The translations under genes were made by a program, and so were the position numbers. A DNA stretch of 64,000 bases from Pteria penguin (taxonomy: Eukaryota; Mollusca; Bivalvia; Pterioida; Pteriidae). The notes beneath the pieces are model-generated. The model searched no databases. It was not told the DNA's origin and saw nothing but the letters and a program-made list of their open reading frames with translations. Every line of letters starts with the position of its first letter. Position 1 is the first letter of the stretch. Where the stretch lies: assembly GCA_035048485.1 (NCBI GenBank), contig CM068581.1, positions 8,073,430 through 8,137,429 of the forward strand, written 5' to 3'. Positions 25,258-37,800 of this stretch are shown piece by piece.

Positions 25258-26879
25258 CATTTAATGTCATTCTACTGAAAGGGAAAGTCTCACGAAATTC
25301 TGATGACACAAACATTCATTATTTCACAAGTCATTATATCAACGTAACTCTTTGACGTTTTAGTTAATGCATACAGCATACGCGGGCAATCAGAGGTCAA
25401 AGAAGCTTGTTGCAGAGCAGGTTGTATTGTGCAACATCATACAAATTCAAAGAGATCCTATAGCCGATTGAAAAACACTACGCTCGAAGACGAAAAGTTC
25501 ATTAATTAACCAACGGCGGCTGACAAGTTCTGATGAAGTGATAAAATCATTGGACGTTATATCCCTGTCCTCTCCGGCAAGACCAAGGCAAAATAAAGCA
25601 GGGTATTGATATTAATTTCATTCAGTTTGACAATTATACCCTTATAAATTGTGACTTTCATCAAAACTGATATTCGTCTAATTCCACTCCAGACTTGGTT
25701 CTGACAAGTACACCCTTATAGATGTCTGTCATAAAGGCGAATTTGATCTTATTCTATTAGAAGCTTATTGTTGTCCCATAGTTCTTGATTACCGTAGCTG
25801 TGCAGTAATTAGGCGTAATTAATTGAAAAGCTGATAGAAAAGTAATACTCTTTGATTTAAGAGGCTGAGTTGATCTTCCCTGGGGCGATATGCAGTATTG
25901 CAAGTGCACAGGTATAATAATGAAATGATATCCACGATATTGAATGTGACGTTAAATAAGTCTGGGTGTATGGTTCGAATTACATCTCTTATCAATATGA
26001 ACGTGTAGAGTAAATATTTTATATTTTTTATAGTTAAATGAAAATAAACAAATATATAACAATAGTAATTCAGTTAGGTGCGTATTCAGACAACTTGTTT
26101 CCTTTCAGTCAAAGTTGAAAATAATATGTGTAACGCTTATCAATATTGAAACTGACCAAATAGTAATAGCCAAATACATGTACCATTTTATGACAAAGCT
26201 GTACATACACGAGATATACTAATTAGCGAAATGTTGTGTCGTATTTATACATGCAATGAAACTGGGACATTGATTCTATATGCTTGTATTATTATTCAAT
26301 CATAGCACAATGTATATAGAGGTGTAGTTATAATGTCACTGTTGCGTTACATATTTGCTGTTACATTGTTATATTGTAAGTACAATGAGTTCTAGTAGTC
26401 AGAATAATACTTGAGGTCCTGTAGCTTTTACTAAATATTTTGATAAAGGCATGTGTGAAAAACTCATGAATATAATTATCGAGTTGTCGGCGGTTTCACG
26501 GAGGATGTCATAAAACATTTTGTAAAAGTCTCACCTCCACTGTCATGGAATCGGGCATGGTAATATTTTCTTTCCAACAGCGTCGACTTTGTTGTCTAGA
26601 AGGTTATGGCCGCCTCAGACATGGGTTCCAGCACGGAAGGCTTCGTCGCTTCTCCATATTTGATCCTTAACGGTGAAGTCGGACACGTAATGATGACGAA
26701 TGCTGGATATGGTTATACTTCATTGTTCTTTCATAGAATATTAGTTGTGTTTGACAATTTAATTATTTTTGATACAATGAAAAATGATGATGCCTTTTTT
26801 GTTAGTTGTAATGATCGTCACCAAAGACGTGTCTGATATATTGCGTCCAACAATTCTCTCATTCCTTCTATTAGCGTAA
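25258..26879. other. AHR intron 2: no feature seen
   Basis: No recognisable repeat or exon. The open frame at 26606-26836 starts plausibly (MAASDMGSSTEGFVASPYL) but shows no known domain and has no donor-site support, so it is not called. Confidence 0.45.
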
Positions 26880-27068
26880 AAACGAAGAAGTACTGAAGGG
26901 TAAACCATATCTCATAGTCCTTTGAATAATAGGAAAATATCGTGTGTAGTATCATATTCAGACAAATGAAAACCCCAATAAAAACGAGGTGAGACCAGGT
27001 GCTCCGGAGGAGTAAGCGACCCCTGGTTGCGTGCAATACCCGTCGCAAAAGCCCTGCAACAACTTTTC
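26880..27068 (-). mobile_element. Retroelement 3'-UTR block (family X)
   Basis: Minus orientation. GAGGTGAGACCAGGTGCTCC, GGAGTAAGCG and AATACCCGTCGCAAAAG match the blocks at 14.8, 31.6 and 34.4 kb. The adjoining 100 bases (AACCATATCTCATAGTCCTT, then a related TATCGTGTGTAGTATCA) also match 31550-31630, so the shared unit is about 190 bp. Confidence 0.75.
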
Positions 27069-27079
27069 AAGTCTAAGAA

Positions 27080-27365
27080 GTTGATTGATTGATTGATTGA
27101 ATATTGTTTTACGTCACTCCACGATTATTTCACGTTTATAGTGAAGACATCTGTCTGATCCATTGCATACAAATTTCTACTTTTGCAACGGACCTACCCG
27201 AAGCAGTGAGGGGTATTTTACGTGCCACGCCTACCGTGACACGGGACCTCGGTTTTTACTGTCTCATCTGAAAGACAGAACACTGGTGTGCGCAGAGCGG
27301 GAGTCGAACCCGGGACCTCTCCATCACGAGCCAGGCACCTTATCCACTAGGCCACACCGGCTTAA
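27080..27365 (-). mobile_element. tRNA-derived SINE, near full length
   Basis: At the right end, GAGTCGAACCCGGGA (27301-27315) is a reversed B box and TATCCACTAGGCCACACCGG a reversed A-box region, so the tRNA head points right. The body holds ACGTGCCACGCCTACCGTGA and CACGGGACCTCGG, and the left end is a GATT tail (TTGATTGATTGATTGAA) next to ATATTGTTTTACGTCACTCC. This organisation is known for molluscan SINEs. The body near 27110-27160 matches 37795-37850. Confidence 0.85.
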
Positions 27366-27529
27366 GTCTAGGAAGTAAATACATAAATATTCACGTATGA
27401 ATACATGAAGGAGACAAGAACACGAAGTCAAATTTTCCTATTCAAGGCATGAAATATTGTTTAACTGAAATTCTGGCATCGGAAATGCACGTGAACAAAC
27501 GTGGGATGTCATATCTGTGATGCGTGACG

Positions 27530-27560
<31 letters not shown>

Positions 27561-27601
27561 GTAGTAGTATTATTAGTATTATTATTTATTATTATTATTA
27601 T

Positions 27602-27653
<52 letters not shown>
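27530..27653. repeat. Microsatellite (ATT)n
   Basis: A long TTA/ATT run with a few AGT and TCA interruptions. Confidence 0.98.
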
Positions 27654-27656
<3 letters not shown>

Positions 27657-30523
27657 AACTCATTCTATTGTACCAGATGGAAATCTAGTCCGACTTTAGA
27701 ATGAAAAATTATTTGTTCAATACGGTTGAATGTTGTTCCTAAATTTCTTGCAATGTAATTATCAACAAAAAGTTATATCTTTGCGATTCAATCTAATTAA
27801 ACAAGACAGAAATAATAATGAAAGCTGTACTAGTTAATGATTAACACATTTGGCAGAATTCAATGAGTATTTATTGAACATTGTAGCATGGGACCCCGCT
27901 AAATGATTTTTGTGTGTAAATAATTAATCTCCCTTCCTTAATTTAGCATTCTATTTCATGTTTTCCTTTGATTGGCCTATACAATTTGTTCTTTATGTTT
28001 ACTTTTTGGGGAAGAAATTAATTAAAAGAGATGGATATGTATTGCCGTAAATAAAATATTTATATTCACTTGACAATAGCATATTTTCTGTCCCATTAAA
28101 GCATTTCTGTCATTTCTGTTTATTGGAAAATTATTCCTTAACACAATAATTACTCTCCACAAGTAATAACCCCCTCATTTCGAGTATAAACTGTTGAGAC
28201 TTTCTACAATGATAGAGTATGCAAGTGATAATCGTCTTATGATGTGTTTTATATGACATATCAGTTAGTAATATATTTAATATCAGTAAGTCGGTATAAG
28301 TAAATAGTGTTAGGGAGAAAGAGAAGTTGCAAATAATGAATTACGATATGGCTAATGAAGGAAACCAGCAAGGAAAAATATGATTTTCTAATGTAATATT
28401 TGACTTTCTTTAAAAGGTATATTAATCAGGAAATCCCTGACCTTATGCTTATACAAACCGAGTTCTGCATATAAGTTTTAAAGGATAACTATTTATGTGA
28501 AAATGTTAATACACATATAGTTTATATTAAAAGACTTTTACTATACTAAAGATGTGTATATTACTTTGAAAAGGAATAATGTTCTAGTGGATAAGAATGT
28601 TAAATAGATATAACACCGTGAAATGTAAGCAACTCCTTAAAATAACCACATCAACCTGAATGATCAAGAACTTCTTAAAGATGAATAATACCATGATGAC
28701 GACCTATCAACTTCTTAAAATGTATTATATATAATATAAAAATATATAATATAAAAATATATGAAATAAAAATATATAAAATAAAAATATATAATATGAA
28801 AATATATAATATAAAAATATATAAAATAAAAATATATAATATGAAAATATATAATATAAAAATATATATAAAAATATATGATATGAAAATATATAATATA
28901 AAAATATATAATATAAAAATACAGTGGAATATCAGCAACTCATTACAATATTAATAAGAACTTGAAATGTAAGCAACTCTTTAAACTCAATGACATCATG
29001 GCATATCAACAAATCCTGAAATATCAATAAATATCAAAAACTACTGACATTTTCAATAACATCATGAACTATGAGCAGCCCCTTAAAATATGAAGAATAA
29101 CATGAAACTTCTGAAATATTAGTCATTCTTCCAAAATCATTTATATCCATAAAAAGCAAAATTATTGAAGTAGGGAAAAAATGTCACATCATGCTGAATA
29201 TGAAACTAATTATCATAACGTCATCCTTTAGCCTTTGGTAGGGGCTGTTGGCAACAATATATGTGACAGTTGAAATATTTATTTCTGTGGTATCCACAAT
29301 CAATGGTCACTAGTATGAAAAGTAGTTAAGCACTGGCATGGTCACGTGTCGACCGTTTGCACCTTTTCATTCTTCATTGATCACGTGTAAATTTTAGATT
29401 TTTTAAAGAAATTTATCATGTGACAGATCATCGTAAGCAGTGATTAGGCCTCATGAAATATCCATTCACAATTCCAAACTGTACATCCTTCACATTTCAT
29501 CGTCTATTCAACTAACGTATTGTTTAATGTTGGTTGTCTGATCATTTTTACACATCAAAATTGATCCTTTGATAAAAGTGACAAGACCGATGGTTTATGT
29601 CCAGGATGATATTCCTTAGAACAGGAGACCATAATTAGTCATCAAACCTATTTGAGTTTTATTAAGAAAACATTCATCAAAGTTGTTTTTATACTTTTCT
29701 TGTTTATTCAATATGATAAGTCAAATTCCGTCTCTTAAGATGCTGGACTAAATTGAAAGACATCATATGTACCTGCAGATAATGTGTATTTTTACATTAC
29801 GTTTAGATTTGTCAATGTTGGAGAACTAACTGTTGAAATTAAAACATTTCACTGAAATAAGCCATCCTTTTACAATGGATCAGACACCTTATTCTAAAAC
29901 CACACACATCACATTTACACGGCATGTTTATCAGTTTTTGCCAGTATTTAAAACTGACTAACGCGTCAATAACTATGATAAGAACGTCCTTATATGAAAT
30001 CCTAACTGACATCAATATCAAGATGGCAATCATATTGAATGTAATTTGCATTTGAAAATGTAATTCCGGGAAAGCATAATACATGCTCGGGGCTAGTATT
30101 AGAGAAAGCCGCCTAAACAGGCCTATGCTACCTTGATAACTCAATAAAATGTATCTTTTGGAGATGTAATCTTCTTTTAGTCGACATTAATTGAAGTCTT
30201 TTCTCCAAGCCTAATCCCACATCCTTCAAAAATCTGTTAGTATGAGCATTAAAGCATGACCAGCATATTGATTTGTCCCGTCCCATAGACAGCTGTAGTC
30301 AGGTTAATTGTTAGTCAACAGAGTAGTTCAATTTCCCCTTACCTGCTAGTGAAATCAACATTGCACTTTTCTTAATTGGGTTTTGTAAAACATTACCATG
30401 CTGTTTTTAAATGAATAAAGAAGACATCTCAATGAATAATGCATTTATTTAACATATTTCCCTTAAGATAAACTGTCTATGATATATTTGTTTAAAAGAT
30501 GAATATGATTATTACAGTGCATT
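27654..30523. other. AHR intron 2: AT-rich, one short-unit array
   Basis: Apart from the AT-rich array at 28720-28925 nothing is recognised. The minus-strand frame at 29839-30144 (101 codons) has no recognisable domain. Confidence 0.45.
28720..28925. repeat. AT-rich tandem repeat, about 14-15-bp unit
   Basis: AAAAATATATAATAT and close variants repeat about 14 times. The minus-strand open frame (FILYIFILYIFIS) is a by-product. Confidence 0.95.
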
Positions 30524-30732
30524 AGAGAACCTTTGTATTACATGCTAACTTTGTTGTAAATCAGGTACTTTGTAGAACCTTTGTATTACATGCTAACTTT
30601 GTTGTAAATCAGGTACTTTGTAAAACCTTTGTATTACATGCTAACTTTGTTGTAAATCAGGTACTTTGTAGAACCTTTGTATTACATGCTAACTTTGTTG
30701 TAAATCAGGTACTTTGTAGAACCTTTGTATCC
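30524..30732. repeat. Tandem repeat, 48-bp unit, about 4.3 copies
   Basis: AACCTTTGTATTACATGCTA followed by ACTTTGTTGTAAATCAGGTA and CTTTGTA is repeated with almost no substitutions, so the expansion looks recent. Confidence 0.97.
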
Positions 30733-31279
30733 AGAATTTCGTATCGTGGTGAGCAAAATACATCAGTAGTTGGGAATTATTGTATCTGCGTTCAGGGTAT
30801 ATCCTTTATCAAGAGAACCAATAACAATCTATTGTTCTAACTGACCATCGTCTGTAAAAGACAGCATTGAACTGAATGATATTAAGAGGCAATGCAAAGC
30901 CCAGTAACTGTCATAATGAAATGGAGCGGAAATTCAGCCATGATTTATAGCATAATTGCTTGGTTCCTTACATCAATCAAAGTATAACGTTACTCCGCGA
31001 TTTTAAATCTTAGCTACTGCTCAAGCAAGCTTGGAAGCTTGGCATTTTCTTCAATCAAAAGTCGATGAATTGAGGTTCCAATGGGATTTCTTGCCCTATA
31101 GTTATAAAAGCATACCAGAGTGCTGGCCTTTCTATTCTTTACTAGAATAATTGTTGTTTTTTTAAATCAATTGAACCCAAACCATACTTTGGATAAAATG
31201 TTGTAAATAAATAAACGTGAATTCATTTAGCATATTAGCATATATTTAGCATACCAAAACGAAAAAAAAAAAAAAAAAC

Positions 31280-31332
<53 letters not shown>

Positions 31333-31549
31333 ACAACAACAACGAAAAAAAAAAGCTATCTAAAGACAGAGCTATACATGAAGAACATGAAGATGATACT
31401 TCTTAGTTAAAATTCTATAAAATTAAATTTTTAGGTGTATACATTTCTGATAAGTACATAAGACATCTGTCCAAGTTATATGAGAAAATTGCCACGGACA
31501 TACAGAAAATGTAAAATAGGTACACAAGAAAACTACAGCAAAGGGTTAA
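30733..31549. other. AHR intron 2: no gene; long A run
   Basis: Includes an almost uninterrupted A run at 31262-31331. Confidence 0.6.
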
Positions 31550-31715
31550 CCATATCTCGAAGTCCATGGAATAAAAGGACAATATCATGTACAATGTCAC
31601 ATTTAGAGAAATGCGAACCCAAATTTAATTGAGGTGAGACCAAGTGTCCGGAAGTAGTAAGCGCCGCCTGCTTGCATAGAACACCCGTTGCAAATGTCCT
31701 GCAAAAATTCTTCAA
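31550..31715 (-). mobile_element. Retroelement 3'-UTR block (family X)
   Basis: Minus orientation. It matches the 26880-27068 copy over its whole length (AACCATATCTCGAAGTCCAT; GAGGTGAGACCAAGTGTCCG; ACACCCGTTGCAAATG). Its right edge is fused to the AT microsatellite, beyond which the reverse-transcriptase relic continues. Confidence 0.75.
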
Positions 31716-31722
31716 GTTCAGG

Positions 31723-31864
<142 letters not shown>

Positions 31865-31959
31865 TTAAATACTCAAATCAAGTATAGTCAAAACGTTCAA
31901 GATGGTTTCTTTGTATGATCAGGTCCAAAACTGTCGGTTAACATTCTTGAAAGGGGGTT

Positions 31960-32440
31960 CTTAAATTGACTGATTTCCTATATCGACAATAAAACTTCCT
32001 CATTGATAATTCTAAACGTTCCGCAATATATGCAGTATATCCTTGCGAGGATGGTTTCATGGAAATTTCGAAGCCTGACTCTCAGGACGAAATCTTGGTA
32101 TATAAAACAAGATATCGCATAGCGTGTAAGTTGTTAAATGAATACGCCATATGCAGGAGAGGAAGGTATATTGCTATTCATGAAAAGGAATTAATATGAA
32201 ATTGAGATCGTCATATCAATTATAAAGAGATGTAACTAAAGAACCATTACTAATACATGTAGATAGGAGTACATCGAGGTATGAAGCAGAAGATGCGCTT
32301 TCAGTTGTATCTTTTTTCTGGAGTTCCTTTGGATATATGATGTTGAGGTGATCTTTAAATACGTGATTGTTAATCGACAAAACGTCATCGATGTATCTGT
32401 ATGTGATGTTGATATTTAATGGTAGTGCCATTGTGGTACT
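31960..32440 (-). pseudogene. Reverse-transcriptase relic with YIDD box
   Basis: The minus-strand frame 32431-32216 includes TYRYIDDVLSINN (YIDD catalytic box), IYPKELQKKDTTES and SASYLDVLL, a pattern characteristic of a group of animal retroelement reverse transcriptases. After an internal stop and a frameshift, a second frame gives NIPSSPAYGVFI, a stop and QLTRYA (about 32180-32110), which is the next conserved block. The family X block follows at 31715. The element is therefore dead, with at least two stops and one shift. It lies antisense in AHR intron 2. Confidence 0.8.
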
Positions 32441-32454
32441 GACCCTAGACGATC

Positions 32455-32535
32455 AACAAAATTTGCAATCGTCATCTACGTGGAGTGGTTAACCGGTTTA
32501 CGGAACCACCTTCCCATGCACCACAATCAAAGTAC
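32455..32535 (-). mobile_element. Fragment of retroelement family Y
   Basis: GTGGTTAACCGGTTTACGGA, CCACCTTCCCA and CACAATCAAAG match 18835-18900 in the same orientation. Confidence 0.65.
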
Positions 32536-35500
32536 AGAAACACTGAAAATAAACAGATATTTTTTACAAAACTAACCTGTGACTGACACCATTACAAGTG
32601 TCGTATTTGTACAATGGAATGACGCTTTTGGAATAAATAAAATACATTTATCATATTTGATTAGAAAGTATTATATATTATAACACTCTTTATCTATAAA
32701 GATTATTAAGACGTATTCATGAACTATAATTTCTGTAATAAGGTTGATTTTCATATAATGATTATTATAGATGTTGACCATTTTGATTATATGCATTGCA
32801 GCTGTATGTAGCATAAGTAACCTTTGTCACTTATATATGTCCGGTGTATTGTTAAAACAGTATACTTATTGTACTGTGTTTTTGTTTTTGCTTCATGTAG
32901 ACGATGATATAGATTTAAGATTAAATGAAATATAAAAATAGATAATCATGAAATAAATAAGGAAATAAAATTTACAATACTTTTATCAGATGTCGTTCAA
33001 TGCTTGCCGTATTGATATTTCTCGTTGAATAAACTTGAACACTGATCTGACTTTGGTGTGAAGCGTGACAAAATGCAGTTGGATATTGGTACAAATTAAA
33101 GTGTTTATTAGAAGTGTTTATCTGCCAGCTTTGTGTCATAATTGATCAATGTGAAATATTATCACGTTAAATGCTCTAATTAAATATAAAATTGAGGGTC
33201 CCTATTGATAATCTACAGATCAGAAAATCTCTGATAATTATGATACAACCAGTCCAAAAGGAGGTATATTCGTCACGTGAATTTTGTTCTTAAGTATTTA
33301 AACATGTTTTGTGTGATTTACAGGAATGGTCTATGGAAATTATGAAACCTAATCTTAACGTTTAACTTCTTAAATATTATGGAATTGATTATTTGAACCT
33401 TGAATACTCAATGCATTCTGTTTTTTAATAATGAATAAGAATGATAATGATGTATAAAAACTAATTCTATTATCATATAACATAAAGCCGTATATGATGC
33501 TTTAAGAATAACAGTTCAATAGCTAATAGTTTGATGATAGGTATTGGCTTCCATATAACTATTAGATAATTCAATTTATGGTGATTAAATTATTAGACAT
33601 TATAAGGTAAAGCGAAAATATACCCCAAAATCTTTCCTTTATTTCCTGGTTACACAGAGTCACCTAACGCAATTGTCTGTTTCAATAGTGTGAAATCTGG
33701 ACTTGCCGTTGTCATTCATCAATTAGAACCTCCGGGACTATAACATATAAGCTCTTATGATTAAAATGTTGTGTACGAAGGTTAGTATATAATGGAGAGA
33801 AGGAGCACTGGTCAACATAACACATTGATAATATATGTATGCAAGTAATGCCAACTGGTTAGGTGATTGTGAATATAAGTACACGGACGCTATTATGATA
33901 ATATTCATGTATAAGAGATAGTGTAGTTGCTAATTGTATCAAGATATGTATCAATATGTACCAAGATATAAATTTATAACATAAATTCATAATACTACGG
34001 TGTACACCTGAGCTGACGTCTGCATTGAGCTAATATAACCACACTTTCGTTGTCACTCTTCTTCTTCTTCTTCCAATACGAAGTGTACTCAAAAGTTGAG
34101 CGTTATACTTCATCCATTCTTTTTACCTAATTAACAACATTGGAACTTGGCAGCAAGCAAGTACTCACGGTCCTTTACTCATCTGGGATGGGGATGTCAA
34201 TATTGGTCTAGGGTAAATTTAGGGTGGAACAAAACAGAACAAAGATGCTATCCTCTTTTTAGAATAAACACAAGGTAGTACCTAGGGGTTAATACAATGT
34301 CAGGTATAATATTTACGAAAACATCAGGTATGGTTCAAGATAAATGCCAAACCAAGCTTAAAACTTTACTTGAGACAAGGTGCTCGGGAGAAATGAGCGA
34401 ATGTTGCTTGCATGCAACACCTGTCGCAAAAGTCATGAAGACTAAAAGCATTAAAGGAATGTATAAAGATGTGTAAATATAGTTTATAATTTTATGTTTT
34501 TCGTTAACATTCGAAACATATCTTGATGTCTTTTTCATATTTTCATATAACTTTCGAGATGTCTTAGACTTTGTTTTCCAAAATTTTCAGATTTATTCAA
34601 GATTGTTTATAATGCATTCATCTTGTTCACTGAATTTGATAAGCAGTAAATAATACAAATTTAAAGCAATGGATTGCAAGATTTGTTCTCGGAACTCTTT
34701 TTTATTCAATATTTGAGATAAACAAATGTAAATCATTGGACTGCAAATTCAAAAATGGATTTCTTAGATACGTTATTTATACGCTTTATAATCTAAATGT
34801 TATGATATGCAGATTTCGTCCTGAGGGCAATGCAATATGTAACGAAGCTACTCACACAAAGATTTGTTAGGAAATATCCGTTATTATCACTGATTTTAAG
34901 GAAATTTTTCTGTCGATATAGGCATCTTTTGAGGTCCTTCTTTCGAAAACAGTTTGGGACATAGTCATATACTGCCCGTCTTTATCTTTGACAATGACAT
35001 ATTTAGCGGATTTGACAGGTTTCTACAAGATTTTTGCTACTTGTGTTGCACGCATTTATGAAATGCTCATTCTTTTATTCCATTGTACATTGCTTATAGT
35101 GAATATAAATCTTATTGTGGAAAATGCTAACCAAAAGCAATTTTAGGAGTTTTCTAACTTTTGAATATCAACAAAAAAAAAAAAAAAAAAGAAAGAAATG
35201 TCCTATTTGTATGTTATATCTAACCCAAATGGACTTCAGACAGCAGAAATAATATATTCAAGGTTCCCTCACAGTTTTCTGGGTTATTTTTCCTTTTGGA
35301 TTTGGGGGGGGGGGGGTGATATCCTTCTTGTGCATCAGGCCTTGCTGCTGAAGTTTTAGAATACACTTAAAACTTGAATATTTTGTTTTGCGTCCGTTTC
35401 ATAGTACATTATCTAATTTAAATAACACATGTTTTGTCATGTTTTGCTATAAATTCTTAAGCGCGCTTGATTGGGTAAAAACAGGTTTAACTGCGTGAAG

Positions 35501-36146
35501 TACTCGAACATGGGTAAATAAAATTGAAAAGGAAATAGACGATACGTCATGTATGCCAGCAGTTCCGTTGTATTGCATGACATAGTTACCAGACAGTTAG
35601 ATAGCATGATTACATTGTCTGATAAGATGAGTGGGCTTAACCCTTTGCGTTCTTGACTGCCCTCTATAACCGCGTTACCAATGTGCAGCAGACCTCTTGC
35701 ATGGTAAGCCATTTGACACCTTACTATGGCTCATTTTACACTTGGCCCCATTAATTTGTGTATCTTAATGTGTTTCATGTCACTAATATATTATTTAATG
35801 TGATGACAATTTTCGAGAAGCAAGAACTGTAACAAAAAATTCCTTTAAAGGGCAAATTGTCATAGCAAACACTACTCCTTAAATGACCCAAAGATAACCC
35901 AAAGATTTCAGATAAGTAAGAAATGAAAGAAATGGTGTTACTGAAGTAGAGATATTACAAGGATAAATTGATTTCCCAACTGATAATAAAATGATCGAGT
36001 TCGACCAGGGTTCGTTGAACCTTGGTCTTGTTTTATAGATTACAGGCTTTATCAAAAAAGTACTCTTTAACAAAACGTTATAATGAAACGAAATAAACAT
36101 TAATTTTCGTTTGAAATTAATTTTTTAGTTTTTCATGAAAAATTAT
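32536..36146. other. AHR intron 2, 3' part: no gene seen
   Basis: AT-rich sequence with a family X fragment at 34360-34445, an A run at 35172-35190 and a 12-base G run near 35306. Open frames at 35437-35712 and 35879-36100 (minus) show nothing recognisable. Confidence 0.45.
34360..34445 (-). mobile_element. Retroelement 3'-UTR block (family X), diverged
   Basis: TTGAGACAAGGTGCTCGGGA, ATGAGCG, GCTTGCATGCAACACCTGTC and GCAAAAGTC match the other family X copies. Confidence 0.65.
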
Positions 36147-36270
36147 GTTAATTTTATCTTGAGTGAAAATTATTTTGAAAACATTATTTTTATAATTATA
36201 TGGCATATGTTAGACTGGGGTGCACGTTTGTTTTCTCAATGTTCTTTAGCATTTTAATCAAGAGACATAT
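36147..36270. repeat. Intronic duplication, copy 1 (before exon 3)
   Basis: TTTTATCTTGAGTGAAAATT, ATTTTGAAAACATT, TATGGCATATGTTAGA and TCTCAATGTTCTTTAGCA recur in the same order at 36944-37078. Confidence 0.9.
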
Positions 36271-36323
36271 ATCCATGTTGTATTTATTGGTTTAGTTCAT
36301 ATCTTAAAAGCTTTCTCAATACA

Positions 36324-36489
36324 GTGACTTACTTTTTGCTGTTGTTGCTGTTGTCGTCGTCGTCGTTATTGTTGTCGTTGCTGTTGTTCTTCTTCTTTCT
36401 TCTTGTTCTTCTTCATCTTTCTCTCTGTACTTCTTCTTTCTTCCTCTTTTCCTTCTTCTTATTACCATTAATTTTCTGTTTGGATTTTA
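36324..36489. other. Very long polypyrimidine tract before exon 3
   Basis: Begins with GTTGTTGCTGTTGTCGTCGT, then becomes a CTT-rich pyrimidine stretch running to the exon-3 acceptor. The 62-codon frame of Leu/Ser/Phe across it is an artefact. Such a tract may bind polypyrimidine-tract factors. Confidence 0.75.
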
Positions 36490-36490
36490 G

Positions 36491-36591
36491 CAGTTTTACC
36501 AGACCGCTATAACCTTGACAGTCATCATATTATCGGACGATCGCATTTATTTCAAGAGCCAGGTTTCTCAGAGGGAGATAGTATATTGCAG
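36491..36591 (+). CDS. AHR: AHR exon 3: bHLH/PAS-A linker
   Basis: This 101-base exon is bounded by acceptor TTTTAG and donor GTTAGT. It completes the split codon from exon 2 as alanine and encodes 33 further residues ending in EGDSILQ. That corresponds to the vertebrate AHR exon ending in EGEFLLQ, with the same exit phase (0). The first half (VLPDRYNLDSHHIIGRSHLF) is poorly conserved, as is usual for this linker. A polypyrimidine stretch of about 160 bases lies immediately upstream. Confidence 0.92.
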
Positions 36592-36721
36592 GTTAGTTTA
36601 AAAACTTCACCGGGTTCCCCTTTCTCAATTAAAAAATAAATTACTTTTATTACATCAAATTGGATTTATATTAGTTTTAATATAATATGAATCGATTTCA
36701 CTTACACGTTAATAAAGCCAA

Positions 36722-36925
36722 GTTTTCGAAATGTATCTAAAGTACGTCATGATAAAGTCGGTTTTCTATGTGTTACTACAGTACATTGAGATTTAATCGG
36801 TTTTCTGTGTGTAACTACAGTACATTGTCATTTAGTCGGTTTCCTGTGTTAATCTAGATGTTCAATACATTGTGATTTAGTCGGTTTTATTTGGTTATAT
36901 GTGAATTTACAGTGCATTGTGATTT
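36722..36925. repeat. Degenerate direct repeat in AHR intron 3
   Basis: TAGTCGGTTTTC-TGTGT and ACAGTACATTG-GATTTA recur about four times with spacing near 60 bases. Confidence 0.7.
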
Positions 36926-36943
36926 ATTCAGTTTCCTATGTGA

Positions 36944-37078
36944 GTTTTGTTCATTTTATCTTGAGTAAAAATTATTTTGAAAACATTGGTTTTTTTTATA
37001 ATGATATGGCATATGTTAGATTTGGGTGCACATTTGTTTTCTCAATGTTCTTTAGCACTTTAATCAAATCAGAGGTAA
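36944..37078. repeat. Intronic duplication, copy 2 (before exon 4)
   Basis: Second copy of the segment at 36147-36270, same orientation, with roughly 10 percent difference; it ends about 20 bases before the exon-4 acceptor. Confidence 0.9.
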
Positions 37079-37098
37079 TTCTATTCTATGTCTTGCAG

Positions 37099-37188
37099 GC
37101 CTTATACGGGTTTTTGTTCGTCGTCACATGTGATGGAGAAGTGTTCTATGCATCAAGAACAGTGGAACAGTACCTTGGTTTCCATCAG
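37099..37188 (+). CDS. AHR: AHR exon 4: N-terminal half of PAS-A
   Basis: The exon is 90 bases, exactly 30 codons, with phase 0 at both ends; the matching human AHR segment is also 30 codons. It encodes ALYGFLFVVTCDGEVFYASR followed by TVEQYLGFHQ, matching the vertebrate pattern GF-VVT-D--VFYAS-T---YLGF-Q. This is the first strand and helix part of PAS-A, used for ARNT dimerisation. Acceptor is TTGCAG, donor GTATGA. A 37-bp minisatellite begins about 30 bases beyond the donor. Confidence 0.95.
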
Positions 37189-37214
37189 GTATGAAGTAAT
37201 GTACAGAAAGAGAG

Positions 37215-37800
37215 GCAGAAGGAACCAGACTGTGGTATCTTTTATTACGTCACAGAAGGAACCAGTCTGTGGTTTCTTGTATTACATCACAGAAGGAACC
37301 AGACTGTACTTTTCTTGTATTACGTCACAGAAGGAACCACACTGTGGTTTCTTGTATTACGTCACAGAAGGAACCACACTGTGGTTTCTTGTATAACGTC
37401 ACAGAAGGAACCACACTGTGGTTTCTTGTATTACGTCACAGAAGGAGCCAGACTGGTATCTTGTATTACGTCACAGAAGGAACCAGACTGTGGTTTCTTG
37501 TATTACGTCACAGAAGGAGCCAGACTGCGGTATCTTTATTACGTCACAGAAGGAACCACACTTTGGTTTCTTGTATTACGTCACAGAAGGAACCACACTG
37601 TGGTTTCTTGTATTACGTCACAGAAGGAGCCAGACTGTGGTTTCTTGTATTACGTCACAGAAGGAACCAGATTGCGGTTTCTTGTATTACGTCACAGAAA
37701 GAACCAGGCTGTGGTATCTTGTATTACGTCACAAAAGGAACCACACTGTGGTTTCTTGTATTACGTCACAGAAGGAACCAGACTGTGCTACCTTGTATTA
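37215..37800. repeat. Minisatellite, 37-bp unit, about 16 copies, in AHR intron 4
   Basis: The unit is GAACCACACTGTGGTTTCTT followed by GTATTACGTCACAGAAG. It contains the palindrome AACCACA-C-TGTGGTT and the octamer TTACGTCA. Since 37 is not a multiple of three, every frame runs through the same repeat in turn and remains open, producing frames of 131-249 codons that are not genes. The last TTACGTCA is continuous with the SINE at 37795. Confidence 0.97.

Noticed and set aside
26606..26836. Candidate AHR first exon or a small gene (MAASDMGSSTEGF)
   Set aside because: It lies downstream of the bHLH exon, lacks a suitable donor and shows no similarity to AHR N-termini.
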